From: Chitinophagaceae bacterium
GTDB lineage: Bacteria; Bacteroidota; Bacteroidia; Chitinophagales; Chitinophagaceae
Assembly (NCBI GenBank): GCA_025455205.1
Contig: JALOMZ010000189.1
Coordinates: 1-5,021 of the forward strand
DNA: 5,021 bases
Direction of reading: 5' to 3'
Shown here in pieces: positions 1 through 5,021 of the stretch (position 1 is the stretch's first letter; the number at the start of each line of letters is the position of its first letter). The notes below the pieces were generated by a model. That model had not been told where the DNA came from and did no database searches. It saw only the letters and a program-made list of their open reading frames with translations. The translations under genes and the position numbers were made by a program.

Positions 1-1063
1 CTTCTTTTTTGCGCCAGTTAAAGTGGGTGATCAGTTGCTCATTGGCGATGCTGGCCGTTTCCCTGATATAATAGGTGGGCAGGTATTCCTCGCACAATTC
101 CACCAGGTGGCTGGTATTGCTGCTGTTGTAGCCGCCCACTACAATGGCCAGATCGGCGGAGGTGTGCAGCATCTCTCGCACGGCTGTCTGGTTGTCGTTG
201 GTGGCATAGCAGAGTGTGTCGCGGGTATCGGCCACCCGCTTGCGGCCCAACGCGTCTGTATCGCTGAAATGCTTTTCTGCCACTTCCCGCAGATAGTCGG
301 CAATAGCCTGGGTATCGGTTGCCAGTTGGGTGGTCTGGTTGATCACCCCAAAAAACTGCAGATCGCGGGTGATGTCAAACCCCTCGCTGTATCGGCCCTT
401 GAAGGCCTCGTAAAAGAGGGCAGGCTCCTTTTGACCGGTGAGGTATTGGGCCAGCTCCATGGCATCGGCCATATCGTTTACAATTACGGCCGGTGAATGG
501 CTGGAAACACGGCTGAAGGTGGCCCGCGTTTCTTCGTGCTGCGGCTTGCCATGTATCACCAGCGAATAGCCCTTGTCGCCCAGCTGTTCCCCGCGGTTCC
601 AAACTTTTTCAACAAAGGGGCAGGTGGTATTATACTTGTGCGGGGAAATACCCAGGGCATTCAGTTTTTCCTCAATGGCCAGGGTAGTGCCGAAAGCGGG
701 AATGATGACCACATCCTCGGGCGTCAGCTGGTCGAAGGGGATGAGGGTTTTGCCGTAGGAATCCTGCAGGAATTGTACCCCATGTTGCTGCAGGTTGGCA
801 TTCACCTGGGGGTTGTGGATCATTTCACTCAGCAGGAAAATGCGCTTACCGGGGTTTTCCTCTACGCATCGGTAGGCAATTTCAATAGCATTCTCCACCC
901 CATAGCAGAACCCGAAATGCCGGGCCAGGTAGATCTGAACGGGCCCGAAGTCGAGCAGCGTGGGGGTGAAGTCTTTCTTAAGTTTATCGTTTGCCTTGCG
1001 CCGGGCCTTGATGGCCGAAATCAACGGGCTGCGGTAAAAGGCCGGAACATTGAATTGCTTCAT
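1..1063 (-). CDS. ispH: 4-hydroxy-3-methylbut-2-enyl diphosphate reductase (IspH/LytB), 3'-truncated by window edge
   Basis: IspH is the cytosolic iron-sulfur enzyme that reduces HMBPP to IPP and DMAPP, the last step of the MEP isoprenoid pathway. The reverse strand reads 354 uninterrupted codons from the ATG at 1063 and leaves through position 1. The three cluster-binding cysteines are visible: C53 in HFGFCYGVENAIE, C148 in NTTCPFVEKVW and C285 in DTLCYATNDNQ. Substrate-pocket motifs are H83 in EMIHN, H176-E177-E178 in GKPQHEET, QTT at 243-245 and SSNT at 314-317. About 50 C-terminal residues are probably missing, judging from the distance between SSNT and the end in E. coli IspH. A roughly 40-residue N-terminal extension precedes the first cysteine, as in the longer plant, cyanobacterial and Bacteroidota forms. 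No frameshift is seen. The start is supported because the N-terminus (MKQFNVPAFYRSPLISAIKA) looks like Bacteroidota homologues. It is divergent from the amidohydrolase gene. Confidence 0.96.
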   Translation of the reverse strand, partial: MKQFNVPAFYRSPLISAIKARRKANDKLKKDFTPTLLDFGPVQIYLARHFGFCYGVENAIEIAYRCVEENPGKRIFLLSEMIHNPQVNANLQQHGVQFLQDSYGKTLIPFDQLTPEDVVIIPAFGTTLAIEEKLNALGISPHKYNTTCPFVEKVWNRGEQLGDKGYSLVIHGKPQHEETRATFSRVSSHSPAVIVNDMADAMELAQYLTGQKEPALFYEAFKGRYSEGFDITRDLQFFGVINQTTQLATDTQAIADYLREVAEKHFSDTDALGRKRVADTRDTLCYATNDNQTAVREMLHTSADLAIVVGGYNSSNTSHLVELCEEYLPTYYIRETASIANEQLITHFNWRKKE

Positions 1064-1067
1064 GGTG

Positions 1068-1075
1068 CAAAAATA
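1068..1075 (-). promoter_or_regulatory. candidate Bacteroidota -7 promoter box for ispH
   Basis: The reverse strand reads TATTTTTG, an exact fit to the Bacteroidota sigma-A -7 consensus TAnnTTTG. Its last base lies only four bases before the ispH ATG. Transcription starting a few bases downstream would give a leaderless or nearly leaderless mRNA. No TTTG-type -33 element is visible at the expected distance upstream, so the match could be chance in a T-rich run. The spacer shows no Shine-Dalgarno sequence for ispH, which is usual in this phylum. Confidence 0.3.
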
Positions 1076-1129
1076 GACGGGGGAGCCGAAGCTTCCTTTC
1101 TTTTTAGCAACAAGCCAACATCCGGAAAG

Positions 1130-1163
1130 TTTGTCGTCATATGAGCATACCAAGCTATATTTA
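1130..1163 (+). promoter_or_regulatory. candidate Bacteroidota-type promoter for the amidohydrolase gene
   Basis: TTTG at 1130-1133 is followed after 22 bases by TATATTTA at 1156-1163. This resembles the Bacteroidota promoter pattern (TTTG near -33, TAnnTTTG near -7), with one mismatch in the -7 box and a spacer slightly longer than usual. Transcription would start around 1168-1172, giving a 5' leader of about 20 bases before the ATG at 1190. The leader is AT-rich and has no purine-rich ribosome binding site. Confidence 0.4.
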
Positions 1164-1189
1164 GTCAACCTCATCAAAATTAACTGCTT

Positions 1190-2524
1190 ATGAATCGGTT
1201 GCTGTTGCTGAGCCTGTGCATGTTGCAGGCATTTTTTGCTGCAGATGCGCAGCGGGTGAAGGCCCTGGTGGGTGGAACCATGATTGACGGCTATGGTGGC
1301 CGGCCGCTCCGAAACAGTGTCATCCTGGTGGAAGGGGAGCGCATAAAGGCTATTGGACAGGTGGGAACCCTGGCCATTCCCAAAGGGGCCGAGGTGATCA
1401 GTACCGAAGGTATGACCGTGATGCCGGGCATGTGGGATATGCATGTGCACCTCATGATCAACGGGCACAGCGACTATACCCACTGGGACAGTACCTACCT
1501 GGGCGATTTTGAAAAGACCATCATGCCTTCTTCGGCCCACCAGCTGCTGATGGCGGGGGTAACCAGTGCCCGCGACCTGGGCGGCCCGCTCGAAGCCAGC
1601 CTCCGGGTACGCGACCGAATCAACAAAGGAGAGATACCCGGCCCCACCATGTATATGAGTGGCCCCTTCATCCAGCACAAGCCCTATCCCGGCACGGAAG
1701 CTTTCCGCTGGGGCGTGGAAGGGGTGGAGGATGCGCGGGAGAAAGTGCGCACCCTGGCCAAAGCCGGTGTAGACTGCATTAAACTGATTGACCAGGATGA
1801 AATGACCATGGAAGAAGTGGAAGCGGTGGTGGATGAGGCACACAAGCACAAATTGAAGGTGGTAGGTCATTCCCACCGTCCGGAGGAAATTCGTCGCGGC
1901 CTGAAAGCCGGCGTGGACTGCTTTGAACATACCGGGCTGGCAGCAGCACCCGAATACCCTGCCGACATCATTGAGATGATACGGGAACGTACGGCCAAAA
2001 TGAACCTGGGCCCCCTGTTCTGGACCCCCACGGTGGAAGGCCTCTACAATTATGAATACGTGATCAATAATCCCGAGCACCTGGACAACGACAGCTGGAA
2101 ACTGGGCCTGCCCAAGCATATTGTGGAGGATATACAGAAATCCATCCAGAAGCCGGAACGGCTTTCCTATTATGGACTCAACCCGTTGCGGAAGCCAACC
2201 CTGGAGCGGAAAGTGAAGCAGCTGAAGGAATCGGGTGTGGTGTTGCTCATTGGTACCGACAGCGGTATTCCCATGAAATTCCACAGCCAGAGCACCTGGA
2301 ATGAGCTGGATGTTTGGGTGAACCGCCTGGGATTGGATCCCATGTATGCCATTCGCGCCGCCACTTACTGGCCGGCTGTGGCCATGGGCGTGGAGAAAGA
2401 CTATGGCACCATTGCCGAAGGCAAGTTTGCAGATATCATTGCCGTAAAGGGCGACCTGCTGCGTAATATCGACCTGCTTCAGCGGGTGGATATGGTGATG
2501 AAAAAAGGCATACGGTATAAATAA
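1190..2524 (+). CDS. exported metal-dependent amidohydrolase, imidazolonepropionase/prolidase-like
   Basis: This 444-residue protein belongs to the amidohydrolase superfamily, TIM-barrel enzymes that use one or two divalent metals to hydrolyse amide or related bonds. The N-terminus is a signal peptide: MNR, then a hydrophobic stretch (about residues 4-17) and a likely cleavage after ADA at 18-20. It is therefore probably periplasmic. The metal ligands are in the expected order: HxH at H85/H87 in DMHVHL, a probable carbamylated lysine at K198 (CIKLID), a histidine at H227 or H229 (VGHSHR), H247 (FEHTG) and catalytic D357 (GTDSG). The small beta-sandwich domain is formed by both termini (about 22-80 and 405-444, including GTIAEGKFADIIAV). 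The fold is clear but the substrate is not. Relatives include imidazolonepropionase-like enzymes and dipeptidases acting on Xaa-Pro or Xaa-Arg/Lys, and export argues against a role in histidine catabolism. No neighbouring gene suggests a substrate. The ATG at 1190 is chosen because the signal peptide begins directly there. Confidence 0.9.
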   Translation: MNRLLLLSLCMLQAFFAADAQRVKALVGGTMIDGYGGRPLRNSVILVEGERIKAIGQVGTLAIPKGAEVISTEGMTVMPGMWDMHVHLMINGHSDYTHWDSTYLGDFEKTIMPSSAHQLLMAGVTSARDLGGPLEASLRVRDRINKGEIPGPTMYMSGPFIQHKPYPGTEAFRWGVEGVEDAREKVRTLAKAGVDCIKLIDQDEMTMEEVEAVVDEAHKHKLKVVGHSHRPEEIRRGLKAGVDCFEHTGLAAAPEYPADIIEMIRERTAKMNLGPLFWTPTVEGLYNYEYVINNPEHLDNDSWKLGLPKHIVEDIQKSIQKPERLSYYGLNPLRKPTLERKVKQLKESGVVLLIGTDSGIPMKFHSQSTWNELDVWVNRLGLDPMYAIRAATYWPAVAMGVEKDYGTIAEGKFADIIAVKGDLLRNIDLLQRVDMVMKKGIRYK

Positions 2525-2550
2525 TTCCTGCAAAAGGGCATAATGGTACC

Positions 2551-2600
2551 GGCTCAGTCGGGTAGGCCGATTACGTGAAGCCCTGAGTCATATTTTTTTT
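2551..2600 (+). terminator. possible intrinsic terminator for the amidohydrolase transcript, inside the 3' end of the kinase gene
   Basis: On the plus strand GGCTCAG (2551-2557) can pair with CTGAGTC (2583-2589), giving six Watson-Crick pairs and one G-U. Inside it, TCGG (2558-2561) can pair with CCGA (2567-2570) across a five-base loop and stack directly on the outer stem. A 12-base bulge (2571-2582) lies on the 3' side. Eight Ts follow at 2593-2600, three bases after the stem. The position, 26 bases past the amidohydrolase stop, suits termination of that gene. The bulge weakens the structure, and all but its first three bases lie inside the last 16 codons of the opposing kinase gene, so coding constraint could explain part of it. 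Confidence 0.35.
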
Positions 2601-3189
2601 CGAGGGCCTGCATAATGGCTTGCAGGTGGTCGGGCCGGTTCAGGAAATCAGCTTTGGAAACATCCACCAGCAAGGTGGGCACGTTGTGGTTGCGGATGTA
2701 GGTGCTGTAGGTTTCCTGGATGCTGTATAGGTAGTCGTCCGGAATGGACTGCTCATAGCTTCGGTTGCGCTTGCGGATATTCTGCTGCAGTTTGCTCACC
2801 GGGGCGTGCAGGTACACCAGGATATCGGGTTGAATGATCTGGGCATGAATGATTTCGAACAAGCGCTGGTAGAGCCTGTATTCTTCTTCCGGCAGGTTCA
2901 CCCGGGCAAATAGCAGGCACTTGGTGAAGAGATAGTCGCTCACCGTAACTGTGTTAAACAGGTCGCGGCTCTGGATCATATCCTTCAGCTGCTTGTAGCG
3001 TTCTGCCATGAAGAACAGCTCCAGCGGGAATGCGTACTGCTTAGGATTCTCGTAAAATTTTGGCAGGAAAGGGTTGTCGGCAAATTCTTCCAGCACCAGG
3101 CGGGCGTTGAGCTGCTTGCTCAGCAAATGGGCCAGTGTGGTTTTTCCTGCGCCTATATTTCCTTCGATCGTGATGAAATGGTAATCCAT
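2554..3189 (-). CDS. deoxynucleoside kinase (dNK/dGK/dCK family)
   Basis: The 211-residue cytosolic enzyme phosphorylates deoxynucleosides with ATP, the first committed step of nucleoside salvage. The P-loop GNIGAGKTT is at residues 10-18. The substrate-side acidic motif LEEFADNPFLPKFY is at 33-46, with E34 or E35 the likely catalytic base. MAERYKQ at 61-67 corresponds to the base-contacting region. SDY at 84-86 stands where animal and Firmicutes enzymes usually have (D/E)RS. The arginine-rich LID segment RKRNRSYEQ is at 139-147. Length is typical of the bacterial family. Whether it prefers deoxyadenosine, deoxyguanosine or pyrimidine nucleosides cannot be read from the sequence. It lies 32 bp downstream of folK on the same strand and is probably co-transcribed with it. 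There is no Shine-Dalgarno sequence, and the ATG at 3189 sits nine codons before the P-loop, as expected. An eight-A run lies near its 3' end. Confidence 0.92.
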   Translation of the reverse strand: MDYHFITIEGNIGAGKTTLAHLLSKQLNARLVLEEFADNPFLPKFYENPKQYAFPLELFFMAERYKQLKDMIQSRDLFNTVTVSDYLFTKCLLFARVNLPEEEYRLYQRLFEIIHAQIIQPDILVYLHAPVSKLQQNIRKRNRSYEQSIPDDYLYSIQETYSTYIRNHNVPTLLVDVSKADFLNRPDHLQAIMQALEKKYDSGLHVIGLPD

Positions 3190-3221
3190 TGAACAATGTG
3201 CCCCAAAGCAGGCAAAACAAA

Positions 3222-3722
3222 TCAGGATCGGCTATTTTCCATGGAAAATTTCTTCACATCCAGCGTATCGGGCGATTCGGCCAGGAGACTGGCCACCGTT
3301 TTTCCCAATACCGGGTGCACCAGGTGGGGGGCTATCTCGTTGAGGGGCTCCAGGGTGAAATTGCGCAGGTGCAGCCGGGGGTGGGGAATGGTAAGGGCAT
3401 CTGTGCGGATGATTTCATCATTGAAGAAAAGAATATCGATATCGATCACGCGGGGGCCATACTTCTCTTGTCGGAACCGCCCCATATCCTGTTCAATCTC
3501 CATGATCACCGCCAGCAGGCCGGCCGCGGTCAATGGCGTTTCGCACAGCAGTACCTGGTTGAGGTAATCGGGCTGGGGCACATTGCCCCAGGCGCTGGTT
3601 TCATACAGGGAAGAAGCGGCTGCCACATGGCCAGCCCGGGCGCCAACCAGCGTGCGGGCCCGTTCCAGGTTTTCCACCCGGTTGCCCATGTTTCCACCTG
3701 TAAGCAAATAGGCCTTGTTCAT
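3222..3722 (-). CDS. folK: 2-amino-4-hydroxy-6-hydroxymethyldihydropteridine diphosphokinase (HPPK)
   Basis: FolK transfers pyrophosphate from ATP to 6-hydroxymethyl-7,8-dihydropterin, giving the substrate of dihydropteroate synthase in folate synthesis. It is a small monomeric cytosolic enzyme, and 166 residues is close to the 159 of E. coli HPPK. The family signature KYGPRVIDIDILFF lies at 87-100, with the two magnesium-binding aspartates at D94 and D96. The N-terminal LLTGGNMGNR (6-15) matches the usual L-G-x-N-x-G-D/N-R start of the fold. IPHPRLHLRNFTLEPLNEIAP (112-132) is the conserved HP-x(4)-R-x-F-x(3)-PL-EIAP region. It is the first gene of a probable two-gene operon with the downstream deoxynucleoside kinase and is divergent from sppA. 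No fusion to FolB or FolP is present. Confidence 0.96.
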   Translation of the reverse strand: MNKAYLLTGGNMGNRVENLERARTLVGARAGHVAAASSLYETSAWGNVPQPDYLNQVLLCETPLTAAGLLAVIMEIEQDMGRFRQEKYGPRVIDIDILFFNDEIIRTDALTIPHPRLHLRNFTLEPLNEIAPHLVHPVLGKTVASLLAESPDTLDVKKFSMENSRS

Positions 3723-3799
3723 ACAACGCTTGCGGCTAAGGGGGGCAAATATCCTTATTTTCGAACCATTGAAAGATCAAATACGTTGCCTGCAGTGTT
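3723..3799. promoter_or_regulatory. divergent intergenic region between folK and sppA, presumed to hold both promoters
   Basis: These 77 bases separate two divergent gene starts, so promoters for both should lie in or near them. On the plus strand TATTTTCG (3756-3763) is one base from the Bacteroidota -7 consensus, with TTG at 3730-3732 about 23 bases upstream as a weak -33 candidate. It would give sppA a leader of roughly 30 bases. On the minus strand GATATTTG is one base off the consensus and could serve folK. Neither has a well-spaced -33 partner. No operator-like palindrome or ribosome binding site is seen. Confidence 0.35.
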
Positions 3800-5021
3800 A
3801 TGGGTAGTTTTTTCAGGAGCTTCTTTGCCAGTTTTTTCGCCATCGCCATCTTCTTTGTTTTGGTGGTGCTGGCCTTAGTGGGCCTTTACAAACTGGCTTC
3901 CAGCGAAGAGAAGCCGGTGGTGAAGGCCAATACGGTTTTGGTGCTGGATGTTTCACGGGCCCTTATGGAGCAGCCGCTCGACAATGGCCCTGCCTTTGCC
4001 TCTGTTTTTGGGGAGGAAGTGGATGGATTGTACCACCTGGTGCAAGCTATTGATGCGGCCAGAACCGACAGCCTGATCAAAGGGATCTACCTGGTAGGCA
4101 CCTACAATCCCAATGGTTTTGCCACCAGTACCGAGCTGCGGCAGGCCCTGATTCGTTTTCGTGACGCGGGCAAGTTTGTGGTGGCATATGCCAATTACCT
4201 CGATCAGCGGGCTTACGATATCATGTCTGTGGCCAATGAGTTATACCTCAACCCCGCCGGCAGCCTGGATTGGCAGGGGTACAGCATGCAGCTCGCCTTC
4301 TTCAAGAACACGCTCGACAAGCTGGAAGTAAAACCGGAGATATTTTATGCCGGTCAGTTCAAAAGCGCTACAGAACCCTTCAGGCTCACCCGGATGAGCG
4401 ATGCCAACCGGCAGCAGATGGGGGTGTTCTTGGAAGGCTTGTACCAGCTTTTCCAGGCGGATGTTTCTGAAGCAAGAGGGGTGGATACGGCCCAATTGCG
4501 CCAGATGGCTGCCAACCTGCGCGTGCGGAGCAGTCATGATGCCGTGCGTCTGAAACTAGCCGATGGTGTGAAATATGATGATGAAGTGCGTGCCCTAATT
4601 GCCAAACGCACCGGGGCTGCCTCCATCGACAAGATCAATTTCATGAATGTGGCAGATTACTACCAGGCGGCTGTGTCCCCGGCCAAGTCAAAAGACCAGG
4701 TGGCTGTGATATATGCGCAGGGAGAAATAGTGGACGGTCGTGGGCAGGAGGGCGAAATAGGTGGTGAAACCTATCGTAAGCTTATCCGCAAGGTGCGGCT
4801 GGACAAGAAAGTAAAAGCGGTGGTGCTGCGGGTGAACAGCCCGGGTGGCAGCGCCGTGGCCAGTGAGGTGATTCACCGCGAGCTGAGCCTGCTGCAAAAG
4901 GAGAAACCTCTAGTGGTGAGCATGGGCGACTATGCCGCCAGTGGGGGCTACTATATTTCCTGTTTGGCTGACAGCATTTTTGCGCAGCCCAGCAGCCTCA
5001 CGGGTTCCATTGGCGTGTTTT
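3800..5021 (+). CDS. sppA: signal peptide peptidase SppA, 67K type, 3'-truncated by window edge
   Basis: SppA is a membrane-anchored serine protease that degrades signal peptides left after protein export, with its active site on the periplasmic side. The frame is open for 407 codons from the ATG at 3800 to the window end. A single N-terminal transmembrane anchor spans about residues 8-29 (FFASFFAIAIFFVLVVLALVG). The protein has the tandem-domain layout of the long SppA form. The catalytic lysine K188 is in GQFKSATEPF in the first half, and the nucleophile S381 is in MGDYAASGGYYI in the second. Their spacing of 193 compares with 200 in E. coli (K209/S409). NSPGGS at 346-351 is the conserved oxyanion-side loop, and LTGSIGVF is the last motif before the edge. 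About 180 residues are probably missing if the total is near 590. The start is chosen because it immediately precedes the anchor. It is divergent from folK. Confidence 0.95.
   Translation, partial: MGSFFRSFFASFFAIAIFFVLVVLALVGLYKLASSEEKPVVKANTVLVLDVSRALMEQPLDNGPAFASVFGEEVDGLYHLVQAIDAARTDSLIKGIYLVGTYNPNGFATSTELRQALIRFRDAGKFVVAYANYLDQRAYDIMSVANELYLNPAGSLDWQGYSMQLAFFKNTLDKLEVKPEIFYAGQFKSATEPFRLTRMSDANRQQMGVFLEGLYQLFQADVSEARGVDTAQLRQMAANLRVRSSHDAVRLKLADGVKYDDEVRALIAKRTGAASIDKINFMNVADYYQAAVSPAKSKDQVAVIYAQGEIVDGRGQEGEIGGETYRKLIRKVRLDKKVKAVVLRVNSPGGSAVASEVIHRELSLLQKEKPLVVSMGDYAASGGYYISCLADSIFAQPSSLTGSIGVF

Noticed and set aside
375..602. A possible frameshift in ispH suggested by a short minus-strand frame sharing the gene's region.
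   Set aside because: Reading codon by codon from 1063, the ispH frame continues through this stretch (GKPQHEETRATFSRV then SSHSPAVIVNDMADAMELAQ) to the window edge with no stop, so the short frame is a shadow.
23..1144. Two long open frames on the plus strand (23-496 and 497-1144) that nearly abut.
   Set aside because: They lie antisense to ispH, whose conserved motifs run unbroken through the same bases. The translations resemble no known family, and long antisense frames are common in GC-rich coding DNA.
1190..1252. Possible lipoprotein signal at C10 of the amidohydrolase (LLSLC).
   Set aside because: The residue before the cysteine is leucine rather than Gly, Ala or Ser, and the cysteine sits inside the hydrophobic core. 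A standard cleavage after ADA at residues 18-20 fits better.
3190..3221. Possible terminator or separate promoter between folK and the kinase gene.
   Set aside because: The 32 bases show no hairpin with a T-tract and no good -33/-7 pair, so co-transcription is the simpler reading.
3434..3446. Short tandem repeat ATATCGATATCGAT-like in folK.
   Set aside because: It encodes the conserved D-I-D-I metal-binding segment (residues 94-97), so the repetition follows from the protein sequence.
3189..3878. A 229-codon open frame on the plus strand covering folK in antisense and overlapping the sppA start.
   Set aside because: folK carries its full signature on the other strand and sppA uses a different plus frame. 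The predicted product is low in recognisable structure and crosses both gene starts.

Overview
The window looks like ordinary chromosomal housekeeping DNA from a member of the Bacteroidota, most likely a Chitinophagaceae- or Sphingobacteriia-like lineage with moderate to high GC. Four things suggest this. The IspH has the long N-terminal extension and HEET motif seen in Bacteroidota. The deoxynucleoside kinase has the Bacteroidota-type SDY motif. Start codons lack Shine-Dalgarno sequences. Several gene starts have AT-rich elements resembling the Bacteroidota -7 box (TAnnTTTG). The lineage below phylum is inference.

Layout from left to right. Positions 1-1063 (minus) hold ispH, the last enzyme of the MEP isoprenoid pathway, cut off at its C-terminus by the window edge. 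A 126-bp divergent spacer follows, then an exported metal-dependent amidohydrolase (1190-2524, plus) of unknown substrate. It runs tail-to-tail into a minus-strand pair: folK (3222-3722) is upstream and a deoxynucleoside kinase gene (2554-3189) is downstream, 32 bp apart and probably co-transcribed. A 77-bp divergent spacer separates folK from sppA (3800 to the window end, plus), a membrane-anchored signal peptide peptidase that is truncated by the window.

The genes do not form one pathway. FolK (folate synthesis) and the deoxynucleoside kinase (nucleoside salvage) both feed DNA precursor supply, so their pairing is sensible. IspH, the amidohydrolase and SppA look like independent neighbours. 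Coding density is very high and no stretch over 300 bases lacks a gene. I see no RNA gene, mobile element, CRISPR array or recombination site. I found no convincing new biological system. The points most worth a second look are a possible terminator for the amidohydrolase buried in the 3' end of the kinase gene, a perfect -7-like box almost touching the ispH start, and the unknown substrate of the exported amidohydrolase.
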